Assembly: GCF_001922345.1 (NCBI RefSeq)
Contig: NZ_CP018812.1
Span: 992,001-1,056,000 of the forward strand
Reading direction: 5' to 3'
Source: Paraburkholderia sp. SOS3
Lineage (GTDB): Bacteria; Pseudomonadota; Gammaproteobacteria; Burkholderiales; Burkholderiaceae
Length of the DNA stretch: 64,000 bases
The translations under genes were made by a program, and so were the position numbers. The notes below the pieces were generated by a model. That model searched no databases and was not told the origin of the DNA. It saw only the letters and a list, made by a program, of their open reading frames with translations. Numbering within the stretch: the stretch's first letter is position 1; each line of letters opens with the position of its first letter. Of this stretch, positions 8,994 to 16,786 are shown piece after piece.

Positions 8994-10381
8994 GACCTAT
9001 CGAAAAGCATATTTTTGTCGCGCATGTCATGCGCGCGATTCTAAAAGCACTAACAGGCATTGGCTTTTTGACGGTGGCCTTGCATGTGGCTACGGCGGGA
9101 ATCGCTCAAGCGCGCGTGGCTACCACTGCAGTTGCGCCTGCGCCTGCGCCTGCGACTGCGACGCCCGACGCAAAGGCGACGGTGAAGCCGGTCGTTGCGG
9201 CCGCATCGAATTCGCTTATCGCGCCGGTCGGAGCGGTGATGGCAGTACCCGCGCCCGGCGTGCGCGACGAGCGCAGCTTCATGCACGGTATCGGCCAGGC
9301 CGATGCGGGTGACGGCAAGACCTGGGTGTTCTTCAGCAGTTCGGGCTTGCCGCCTCGCGGCGCGAATCGCGACGGCAACTGGCCGCACGACGTCTATGTC
9401 GCGCAATGGAATCCCGGCGATTCTCATTTGACTAATACGCGCACTTTCATCAAGCGGCCGGAAGCACAGGAGCCGGTATCGGTTGCGCAAAACACGAAGG
9501 GCACGATCTTCATCACGTTCGAAGACGGCTGGAACGCGCCGCGCAACGTGAGCCAGCGTTATGGCGTCTATTCGAAAGATCTCAAGCCGATCAAGCCTTA
9601 CCCTAAAGACGTCGAGTCGGGCGGACATTCGGGGCATGTGGCCGCGGTTGGCGACCGGTTCGTCGTGTTCTATTCGGCTGACTGGGTGAACGGCGGCGGC
9701 GTCGACAATCTCGGCACCGGCGGCGGCGTCTACGCGAATGTCTACGACGGGCGCGGCCGCCTGTTGCGGCACGTCAACGTCGCGGCACATGTGCGCGAAT
9801 GGTGGCCGGTGGTCGCGGGTTCGCCTACCCAGGCGCTACTCGTCTGGCAGAAGTACATACCGGGCAGCACAATCGCGTCGCTGCAATACGCGGTGCTCGA
9901 TCCACGCACCGGCAAGCTGACGCGCACGGAAGACAGCGTCGATCCGTTCCGCGTGCAGTACTACGTCTATGCGGCCGCCTACATACCGGCGGTCGACCGG
10001 TTTGTGGTGCTCGCGACACTCGATAGCGGCCGCGCCGTGGCGTTTCTCGTCGACAGTAAAGGGCGCCGTACCGCCGAACTCGACTGTCTGCCCGCGCTCG
10101 TGCGTGAAAGCAGCGTGGCGGTGGAGGGCAGCACGGTCTTCGTGCCTACGCAGGATGGCCGGTTGATGACGCTTGGAGTCGACGGGGATCGCATCACGCT
10201 GCGCGGCACGCAGCGCGCGCCGTTTGCATGGGGCAATACAGGTGTGACCAGCATTGCAAGCGGCGATTCGGTGCATTTCGTATCGCTGTCCCCGGACGGC
10301 CTGCGCGAGGCGGATTTCAGCACGCAGAAACAAATCGCGGCGGGACCGGCCGACCGTTGTGTCGTGCGTGCCGCGCAATGA
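8990..10381 (+). CDS. Secreted protein of unknown function, possible beta-propeller
   Basis: The GTG start overlaps the stop of the VpsR-like gene (GTGA), so translation is coupled. An ATG at 9029 is the alternative. The 463-residue protein has a signal peptide ending near AQA and an alanine/proline/threonine-rich stretch (VAPAPAPATATPDA). A folded part of repeated short beta-strand units follows (DGKTWVFFSSSG, GTIFITFEDGW, GDRFVVFYSADW, DRFVVLATLDSGRA). That pattern suggests a propeller-like fold. I recognise no catalytic motif. Coupling to the regulator and position between pga and glmS suggest an exported partner of the exopolysaccharide system, for example a matrix or surface protein. Confidence 0.65.
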   Translation: MRPIEKHIFVAHVMRAILKALTGIGFLTVALHVATAGIAQARVATTAVAPAPAPATATPDAKATVKPVVAAASNSLIAPVGAVMAVPAPGVRDERSFMHGIGQADAGDGKTWVFFSSSGLPPRGANRDGNWPHDVYVAQWNPGDSHLTNTRTFIKRPEAQEPVSVAQNTKGTIFITFEDGWNAPRNVSQRYGVYSKDLKPIKPYPKDVESGGHSGHVAAVGDRFVVFYSADWVNGGGVDNLGTGGGVYANVYDGRGRLLRHVNVAAHVREWWPVVAGSPTQALLVWQKYIPGSTIASLQYAVLDPRTGKLTRTEDSVDPFRVQYYVYAAAYIPAVDRFVVLATLDSGRAVAFLVDSKGRRTAELDCLPALVRESSVAVEGSTVFVPTQDGRLMTLGVDGDRITLRGTQRAPFAWGNTGVTSIASGDSVHFVSLSPDGLREADFSTQKQIAAGPADRCVVRAAQ

Positions 10382-10467
10382 CCGTTCAAGGTTCTTGTGG
10401 GTAAGGGAGTGAGCAATGCCATTCAGGCAATCGCATCAGAGAGAGAACAGTTTTAGCGGAGGTCATT

Positions 10468-12285
10468 ATGTGTGGAATCGTGGCGGGAGTGACCCAGCGT
10501 AATATCGTGCCGATGTTGCTGGACGGTTTGAAGCGCCTCGAATACCGTGGCTATGACTCATGCGGGGTCGCGGTGCTTCAGCAAGGCGCGGCTCGGCGAG
10601 TACGCACGCTTTCCCGCGTACGGGCGCTCGAGACGGACGTCACAGCCGAAGCACTCGACGGTTCGACCGGCGTCGCGCATACGCGCTGGGCCACACACGG
10701 CGTGCCGGCGATCGACAATGCGCATCCGATTTTTTCGCGCGACCAGATCGCGGTCGTGCATAACGGCATCATCGAAAATTACGAGGAATTGCGCGAATCG
10801 TTGCGCGCGCAAGGATACGAGTTCAATAGCCAGACCGATACCGAGGTCATTGCTCACCTCGTGCATAGCCATTATTGCGGCGATCTGCTCGCAGCCGTCC
10901 ACAACACGACGCGCCTGTTGCGCGGGGCATATGCGATTGCCGTTATCTGCCGCGACGAGCCGCGGCGCGTGATTGGTGCACGGCAAGGCTCGCCGCTCGT
11001 TGTCGGATTGGGCGACGATGGCGCCTTTCTTGCGTCCGATACGTTCGCGCTCGCCAGTTGCGCGCGTCGTTTTATCTATCTCGAAGACGGCGACATTGCC
11101 GATATAGTGCGCGGCGACGTACGCGTCATCGATCCGAACGGGCATGAAGTGTCGCGCGAAATCCGCGCAGTTGTCTCGAAGGAGGACGATGCGGAACTCG
11201 GCGGTTATCGTCACTACATGCAGAAGGAGATCTTCGAGCAGCCGCTCGCGGTCGCGCGAACGGCCGGACATGTCCATTCCCTCGATACCGAACCATTCGG
11301 TACCGTGGACCCCGAGATGTTGACGGGCGTCGAACGCGTGCTGATGCTCGGTTGCGGCACGAGCCACTATGCCGCGTTGACCGCACGCGGCTGGTTCGAG
11401 CGCCTCGCCGGCATCAGCGCCCATGCGGAGATATCGAGCGAGTTCCGCTATCGCGATCATGTGAAAGAGCGCGGCACGCTTGTCGTACCGATTTCGCAAT
11501 CGGGCGAGACAGCCGATACGCTTGCCGCGCTGCGTTACGCGCAGTCGATGGGGGAAGCGCTGACGCTGACCATCTGCAACGTCGCGGCGAGCGCGATGGT
11601 CCGGCAAAGCCGATGGGCGTTTGTGACGCAGGCGGGACCGGAGATCGGCGTGGCATCGACGAAGGCGTTCACGACGCAGCTTGCCGCGCTATTTCTGCTC
11701 GCGCTAACGATCGGCCGGCGCCGCGGACGCATCGGCGACAACGAGGCGGTTGCCTGTTTGCGTCAGCTCGCGGGCCTGCCCGATGCGTTGCGCAGTGTAC
11801 TCGCGCGCGAGCCGCAGATCATTGCATGGGCTGAGGAACTGCATCGAAAGGAGAATGCACTCTTTCTCGGACGCGGACTTCATTTCCCGATCGCGCTAGA
11901 AGGTGCGCTAAAGCTCAAGGAAATTTCGTATATCCATGCCGAAGGCTACCCGGCCGGCGAACTCAAGCATGGGCCGCTTGCGCTCGTTACCGATGCAATG
12001 CCTGTAATCGTCACGGCGCCAAACGACATCCTGCTTGACAAGCTGAAATCGAATATCGAGGAAGTGCGTGCGCGAGGCGGGCAGCTCTACGTGATCGCCG
12101 ATGCCGATGCGCAATTCTCGATCTCGCCTGGCGTACGCGTGATCCGGATGCCTGCATACTACGGTCCGCTATCGCCGGTGCTACACGTGATTGCGTTCCA
12201 GTTGCTTGCTTATCATGTCGCTTGCCTGCGCGGCACCGATGTCGACAAGCCACGCAATCTCGCAAAATCGGTCACCGTCGAATGA
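10468..12285 (+). CDS. glmS: Glutamine--fructose-6-phosphate aminotransferase (GlmS)
   Basis: GlmS makes glucosamine-6-phosphate from fructose-6-phosphate and glutamine, the first committed step to UDP-GlcNAc. The 605-residue protein has the N-terminal nucleophile Cys2 (MCGIVAG) and the glutaminase residues HTRWATHG. Two SIS sugar-isomerase domains follow ([45 protein letters not shown]). The classic C-terminus is [18 protein letters not shown] lies upstream of the ATG. It is full length with no missing catalytic residue. It does not sit next to glmU, where a housekeeping copy is often found. Placement after the pga block suggests a copy that supplies precursor for PNAG. Confidence 0.95.
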   Translation: MCGIVAGVTQRNIVPMLLDGLKRLEYRGYDSCGVAVLQQGAARRVRTLSRVRALETDVTAEALDGSTGVAHTRWATHGVPAIDNAHPIFSRDQIAVVHNGIIENYEELRESLRAQGYEFNSQTDTEVIAHLVHSHYCGDLLAAVHNTTRLLRGAYAIAVICRDEPRRVIGARQGSPLVVGLGDDGAFLASDTFALASCARRFIYLEDGDIADIVRGDVRVIDPNGHEVSREIRAVVSKEDDAELGGYRHYMQKEIFEQPLAVARTAGHVHSLDTEPFGTVDPEMLTGVERVLMLGCGTSHYAALTARGWFERLAGISAHAEISSEFRYRDHVKERGTLVVPISQSGETADTLAALRYAQSMGEALTLTICNVAASAMVRQSRWAFVTQAGPEIGVASTKAFTTQLAALFLLALTIGRRRGRIGDNEAVACLRQLAGLPDALRSVLAREPQIIAWAEELHRKENALFLGRGLHFPIALEGALKLKEISYIHAEGYPAGELKHGPLALVTDAMPVIVTAPNDILLDKLKSNIEEVRARGGQLYVIADADAQFSISPGVRVIRMPAYYGPLSPVLHVIAFQLLAYHVACLRGTDVDKPRNLAKSVTVE

Positions 12286-12289
12286 CGGG

Positions 12290-13114
12290 TTAGTGGTGCT
12301 GGTAAATGTTCGAGGGGTGCGGCGCCAACGTGGCGGTGGTTTCGCTGTCCCACTGCATTGGCTGATCGAAGTCTCGTTGCACGCGCCGCGGTCCGTTCGC
12401 GGCGCCGTGAAACGGGTCGACTGCCGGCGCTTTAGTTGCATATTTGCGTACGCAGCCGCGCTGAGTGGTGCTTGTGCACACGTCGGCTGCGCGCAAAGTT
12501 GGCTCGCGGCGCGCGGCCAACTGTGCGGCGCGCGCGCGTTGACGCGTCGTCGGAGCGGCTGTGTCAGTTTGTGTATTCGCTGTGGGCGCCGGTTGCGCGA
12601 AGGCTAGCGGAGCCATGTCCGACGAGGGTGGCGCTACCACTAACGTAGTCGAGGCCGGGATCTCGGGGTAGGCAGCGACATCGCCGGGCAACCAGGTCAT
12701 TCCCACCACGCGAGGCATGCGCACCTCCACGCGGCGCATCCCGGAATTTCCCATTCCCGCAATTGCGACATACCCGCCAAACACAAGCGCAAATGCACTG
12801 AGCGCGACGCCCAAACCCATCCACGCGACCGCATTATTGTTCCGACCAATGAATTCCGAAGCGGACTCTGAAAAGGGGCCGTCGTCAAACGTATGATTTG
12901 TCCCCCCGGGCATTGCGAACGGGATCGGAATTGGTGTGACGATTATTTTATCAGCGCGATCGCTTTTATTTGACGTGCGGCGCCACGGCTCGCGGAGATC
13001 GACGCTTGTGGAGTCATCAGCGACATCGGAGCGTGCGCGATAAAGCAGGGTGCGATCGCGACGCCATAGACACCGGGAAGCAGAGGCGAGGTAAGCACGG
13101 ATGTGAACGGACAT
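12290..13114 (-). CDS. Single-pass membrane protein of unknown function
   Basis: I do not recognise this family. The ATG at 13114 has a good ribosome site (GAGGTG, 6 bases away) and gives 274 residues; a GTG 30 bases earlier is less likely. The N-terminal 90 residues are polar and arginine-rich. A single membrane helix follows (AVAWMGLGVALSAFALVFGGYVAIAG). The C-terminal half is low in complexity, rich in alanine, proline and threonine. The gene converges on glmS with only 4 bases between stops. No motif links it to a known activity. Confidence 0.5.
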   Translation of the reverse strand: MSVHIRAYLASASRCLWRRDRTLLYRARSDVADDSTSVDLREPWRRTSNKSDRADKIIVTPIPIPFAMPGGTNHTFDDGPFSESASEFIGRNNNAVAWMGLGVALSAFALVFGGYVAIAGMGNSGMRRVEVRMPRVVGMTWLPGDVAAYPEIPASTTLVVAPPSSDMAPLAFAQPAPTANTQTDTAAPTTRQRARAAQLAARREPTLRAADVCTSTTQRGCVRKYATKAPAVDPFHGAANGPRRVQRDFDQPMQWDSETTATLAPHPSNIYQHH

Positions 13115-13629
13115 TTTCACCTCATGTGCCTGCGTTTTTGTCACGTTTCACTCTAGCAGACAGAGGGTTTTTTTCACGACAAACATGCGATGTTTTGCGG
13201 GGTGTCCCCCATAAAAAATAAATAGGGATGCTACGTAAATGTTCCTCTTCGGACCTTATGTACGACGCGAGGTGAGGTCAAAATTTCAGAATAGACAAGC
13301 GCATTTTTCATTCCCGAGACTTTATTTTTACGATAACAGCGGGTATCCTCCAGGCTCATTTGTCTGTCATTAGGTTCGTTTCGCAGCCCTAGTAGCTGCT
13401 CGACGAAGCCTGCCACCGCGAAAGAAACGAACGTTCGACGTGCGGCTTTTACTCGGCACGCAGTCCTGAGTTTCTTCCATCGAGCTTCGCTACCTCAGCG
13501 AATTGGCTTTTTTCCTCGGCCCCGACCCGAGGTGGCGGAGCTTTTGTCCTTGAAAAAGGAAGAGGGACAGATTTACCGCGTCCGTGCCGTTTCGCTTAGA
13601 GCGGCCATTAATCATAGGAATACTAAGTT
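13115..13629. other. AT-richer intergenic region between divergent genes
   Basis: This stretch is richer in A and T than its surroundings and holds no convincing gene. It carries the divergent promoters for the membrane protein at 13114 and the secreted protein at 13630. Small dyads are visible: CCTCGG/CCGAGG near 13516-13534 and TCCTT/AAGGA near 13547-13560. None has a clear terminator or operator signature. Confidence 0.4.
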
Positions 13630-15054
13630 TTGAGAATGCCAACCCTCTCCCATCGTCTCGCTGCTGCTGGCTTTGCTCTCACGGCCCTTGCAGGCCACGT
13701 TCAGGCAGCTTGTGTCAACAGCCCCGCCTCGCAATCGAATTCGACTTTCCCTACCGCTCTCACGGGTAAGCTCGCATACCACAGCTATGTCAACTACGGC
13801 GACGGAACGAGCCAGATCTACATCTACGACTTTGCGGCGCATACTTTGACGCAGGTGTCAAAGGCATCGTGGGGGATCAAGGACCCGATGAATGCCGTGT
13901 TCAGCCCCGACGGAAAATGGCTTGTGTTCATGGGGGAGACCACCAACGCGTGGAACGTGTTCATGTGGCAGATCGGCTCGAACAGCGCGCCGATCAACAT
14001 GACGAACAGCACGGGCCAGACTCGTAACGAAGATCCGAAATTCAGCAAGGACGGCAGCAAACTGTTTTTCAAGCAGAACGGCGACGTGATGGAAGCGACG
14101 TTGTCGTTTACGAGCGGCGGTCCGCAGTTTACGTCGGTGGTCAACATCACTAACACGGCGCCGGGTATCGAAAGCTCGATGCCGTTCCCGTCGCCCGATA
14201 ACAGCGCGGTGTACTTCGCCACCGGCGTGGGCGCGGCCTCGAGCGTCTACAAGGAAACCATTGCGACGCATCAGAAGGTTGCATTCGATGCGCCGTCGGG
14301 CCTCGAGACCTACTACCCGATGGTGCGTGGCGATGGGACGGTGTTCTACGCGCGCTGGAACAGTGCGTCGGGCAAGGCCGATCAGATTTACACGAAAGTG
14401 AACCCAGGCGACGCGCCAAACCAGCTGTCGATCAACGACTGTAAGGGCAACAACTCGGATCCGGCCCCGGTCGACAACACGAACTATGTGTTCTTCTCGT
14501 CGACGACGCAAGGCGGCTACCAGCTGTACGTCGGCGACGTAAGCACCGGCAAGCGTTGGAACCTCGCTCAATTCGGCGTGAATTCGGACACGACGAAGGC
14601 CAAGCTCGGATCAAACTACTGGAGCGGCACGAGCACATTGACGCCGGGCAAGACGCTGCTCTCGCAAGGCAAGCCGGCTACCGCATCGTCGAGCTACAAC
14701 TCGAGCCTGACCGCATCCAAGGCGTTCGACGGTAATACGGCGAATACCTCGCGTTGGGATTCGATCGAAGGGAACGCCGCGGGCACGCAGTGGATTACGG
14801 TCGATCTCGGCGGAGTGAAGACGATCACCAGCGTTGATATCTACTGGGATGCGGGTGCGAAGACGTATCAGATCCAGACATCGAACGACAACGCTAACTG
14901 GACAACGATCTACTCGACTTCGAGCGGCGTAGGTTCGGGGCACGTGTCGCTCGCGAACCTGAAGGGCAGCGGCCGCTATGTGCGCATGTACGGCACGCAG
15001 CGCGCGACGACGTGGGGCTACTCGATCGACGAAATGCAGGTCTGGGGTTCGTAA
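13630..15054 (+). CDS. Secreted TolB-like propeller protein with C-terminal F5/8 type C domain
   Basis: The 474-residue protein begins at TTG 13630, with AGGAA 9 bases upstream; ATG 13636 is the alternative. A signal peptide ends near VQA-AC. Residues about 35-330 contain TolB/PD40-like propeller repeats (FSPDGKWLVFMGE, FSKDGSKLFFKQNGD, PSPDNSAVYFATG). From about 340 to the end lies a discoidin-like F5/8 type C domain (KPATASSSYN...ASKAFDGN...SRWDS, ITVDLGGVKTITSVDIYW, YVRMYGT). Such domains often bind sugars, including galactose and N-acetylhexosamines (CBM32 type). The match to a nearby PNAG operon and glmS suggests a matrix-binding exoprotein; this link is inferred. Confidence 0.8.
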   Translation: MRMPTLSHRLAAAGFALTALAGHVQAACVNSPASQSNSTFPTALTGKLAYHSYVNYGDGTSQIYIYDFAAHTLTQVSKASWGIKDPMNAVFSPDGKWLVFMGETTNAWNVFMWQIGSNSAPINMTNSTGQTRNEDPKFSKDGSKLFFKQNGDVMEATLSFTSGGPQFTSVVNITNTAPGIESSMPFPSPDNSAVYFATGVGAASSVYKETIATHQKVAFDAPSGLETYYPMVRGDGTVFYARWNSASGKADQIYTKVNPGDAPNQLSINDCKGNNSDPAPVDNTNYVFFSSTTQGGYQLYVGDVSTGKRWNLAQFGVNSDTTKAKLGSNYWSGTSTLTPGKTLLSQGKPATASSSYNSSLTASKAFDGNTANTSRWDSIEGNAAGTQWITVDLGGVKTITSVDIYWDAGAKTYQIQTSNDNANWTTIYSTSSGVGSGHVSLANLKGSGRYVRMYGTQRATTWGYSIDEMQVWGS

Positions 15055-15536
15055 GCAGCGCTGATCCGCGCGCGTGGCCTCGTGCAAGCACGCACGCGAT
15101 GCCTGCGCGCGCCTGCGAATCTGCAGGCAGCGTATGGCGACTGAATACAGGAGCCTGCCGGAGATGACAATCGCCTAAACCTGTAAAACGTGAGACGAAC
15201 GAATTTCAAAAACGCACGCTCTCTTTTCATGCGCGTGCATACATCATTGCGTGTGCAACCGGTGTGCTGATCGCCGTCATGCAGAACGCGGCAACAGCAT
15301 CGCGGCGTCTTTATTCCCGATTGAACGCGCCGTTCGCGATTTTTTCCGGATTGCAGGAGAACGTTTGTTGGTCTATCACGAAAGGACACCGGAACAGATA
15401 ACAGCGTCGGAAGCGACAACACGGTGCACTGGCGAGCAAATAATTTTCGGACGCCGGAATAGTGATCAGGGTGGCGATGTTCATGCAGATGTGGACGCCG
15501 CTTATCCCACCCCTGATCACGAAAAGGAGTCTGAAA
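15055..15536. other. Intergenic region upstream of a small secreted peptide gene
   Basis: No gene with credible start and protein sequence was found. The 3-prime end contains a long inverted repeat and the ribosome binding site of the next gene. The rest is unremarkable. Confidence 0.4.
15462..15520 (+). promoter_or_regulatory. Inverted repeat in the leader of the small peptide gene
   Basis: GTGATCAGGG (15462-15471) and CCCTGATCAC (15511-15520) are perfect 10-bp arms 39 bases apart. The right arm ends just before the AAGGAG ribosome site. In RNA this would form a long hairpin next to the start. In DNA the TGATCA cores could be a split operator. Confidence 0.45.
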
Positions 15537-15821
15537 ATGAAACTGCTTTCGATGCTGACGATGTCTGCTGCCGTCCTCGCTTCAACGACGATCTTCACCA
15601 GTGCTTTCGCGCAGGACAACATGCGCGCGGATGCCGGTCCGACTAGCCAGCAACAGGTAGTGCGCACTGACAACGCGCAACACACGGGCAGCGGCGAGGG
15701 CCCAGGCATGGCGGGCATAAGCCAAGGTGGCCATCGGGCGATGACGCCGAACGATACGTCCAGCAATCAGAAGCCATGTGTCGGTCCGGTGAGTTACTGC
15801 AACATCTACTTCGGTAGCTAA
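15537..15821 (+). CDS. Small secreted peptide, CVGPxSxCNxYFG family (copy 1)
   Basis: The ATG at 15537 has AAGGAG 8 bases upstream and gives 94 residues. A signal peptide ends at about AFA-Q (residue 25). The mature part is polar and glycine-rich, with GSGEGPGMAG in the middle. It ends with CVGPVSYCNIYFG plus one serine. The two cysteines, six residues apart, are the only ones in the protein and could form a small disulfide loop in the periplasm. A second 94-residue protein at 36508 has the same layout and the same two motifs. I do not know this family or its role. A DUF4148 gene follows 58 bases downstream in the same direction. Confidence 0.8.
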   Translation: MKLLSMLTMSAAVLASTTIFTSAFAQDNMRADAGPTSQQQVVRTDNAQHTGSGEGPGMAGISQGGHRAMTPNDTSSNQKPCVGPVSYCNIYFGS

Positions 15822-15879
15822 GACGAAGCGCTCTATTCCGGTTTTCGAAGACCTTTTGATCAATCAAGGAATTCAGATC

Positions 15880-16152
15880 ATGAAGACGCTTATCTATCTG
15901 ACGTTGGCAGCCGGTGCGATTGCCATACCCGCTTTGTCGTTCGCGCAATCGTCGGTGACTCGCGCTCAAGTGCAGGAGGAACTCGCGCAGCTCGAGCGCG
16001 CGGGTTACGATCCGTCGGCCGGTGAAAACGTGCACTACCCGGAGGATATTCTCGCCGCCGAGGCGAAGGTCGCCCAGCAAGGTGGTATGCGCGCGCCGCA
16101 GGTCGGCACGGTGAGCACGGGGACGACCGCAAGCCCGGGTGGCCAGGAGTGA
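15880..16152 (+). CDS. DUF4148 domain secreted protein
   Basis: DUF4148 proteins are small exported proteins, common in Burkholderia and relatives, without known function. The ATG at 15880 has AAGGAA upstream and gives 90 residues. A signal peptide ends at SFAQ. The typical core follows: SVTRAQVQEELAQLERAGYDP, then a short acidic helix ending in AAEAKVAQ. The C-terminus is glycine/threonine-rich. It is probably cotranscribed with the secreted peptide gene 58 bases upstream. Confidence 0.85.
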   Translation: MKTLIYLTLAAGAIAIPALSFAQSSVTRAQVQEELAQLERAGYDPSAGENVHYPEDILAAEAKVAQQGGMRAPQVGTVSTGTTASPGGQE

Positions 16153-16176
16153 AATGCGAAAAAAATGCTGTAGGCA

Positions 16177-16202
16177 GAGCGGGGCCAGTGTCGTCCCCGC
16201 TC
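16177..16202. terminator. Hairpin between convergent genes
   Basis: GAGCGGGG and CCCCGCTC form an 8-bp stem with a 10-base loop. It lies between the DUF4148 gene (plus) and the GAF-domain gene (minus). On the minus strand a T-run follows about 15 bases later (AAAAAAA at 16158-16165 on the plus strand). It probably serves as a shared terminator. Confidence 0.45.
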
Positions 16203-16247
16203 CAGCGCGACTTATGAATTGAGCGGTTCGTTTCCATTGCTTTCTGC

Positions 16248-16739
16248 TTACCTGTCGATCGATTCGACGAATACCTTTGCCACAGCTTCGAGTCCCTGCC
16301 GGTCTTCGTCGTTGAAACGCGCGAGCACGGGGCTATCCAGATCCAATACGCCAAGCAGGTCACCGTTTCGTGTGACCAGCGGTATCACGATTTCCGATTG
16401 CGACGCCGCATCGCATGCGATGTGATCGGCGAACGCGTGCACATCCGCCACCACTTGCGTCTGTCGCGTCGCGGCGGCCGTGCCGCACACACCGCGCCCC
16501 ACTGCGATGCGCACGCAGGCCGGTTTGCCCTGAAACGGACCGACGACCAATTCGCCGTCGACGAGAAAATAGAATCCTGCCCAGTTTAGTTGCGGCATCG
16601 TGTGATAAAGCAATGCGGCGAAATTCGCGGCATTGGCGACCTGATTCTCTTCTTCGGCTAGCAGTGCACGTGCCTGTTGTTCGAGTTCGGCATAGAACGT
16701 CGGTTTCGGCAGGTTGGCGGAAATGGTTCCTTCGAACAT
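16248..16739 (-). CDS. msrC: Free methionine-(R)-sulfoxide reductase (GAF domain)
   Basis: fRMsr reduces free methionine-R-sulfoxide in the cytoplasm as part of oxidative repair. The 163-residue protein is a single GAF domain with LNWAGFYFLVDGELVVGPFQGKPAC, GRGVCGTAA and HIACDAASQSEIVIPL. Three cysteines at 75, 85 and 109 keep the 10- and 24-residue spacing of the E. coli enzyme (84, 94, 118). The gene is monocistronic or first in a short unit, and is separated by 47 bases from the MocR gene upstream on the same strand. Confidence 0.9.
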   Translation of the reverse strand: MFEGTISANLPKPTFYAELEQQARALLAEEENQVANAANFAALLYHTMPQLNWAGFYFLVDGELVVGPFQGKPACVRIAVGRGVCGTAAATRQTQVVADVHAFADHIACDAASQSEIVIPLVTRNGDLLGVLDLDSPVLARFNDEDRQGLEAVAKVFVESIDR

Positions 16740-16786
16740 GGGAATCGTCTCTTCTAAAATGATGTAACGAACGGAAGGTCAGGATT

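Noticed and set aside
10382..10467. Possible glmS riboswitch upstream of glmS
   Set aside because: The 86-base leader is too short and lacks the catalytic core of the ribozyme, which is found mainly in Gram-positive bacteria.
13231..13416. Minus-strand 61-codon frame in the intergenic region upstream of the propeller gene
   Set aside because: No ribosome site or protein features, and it lies in AT-richer promoter DNA.
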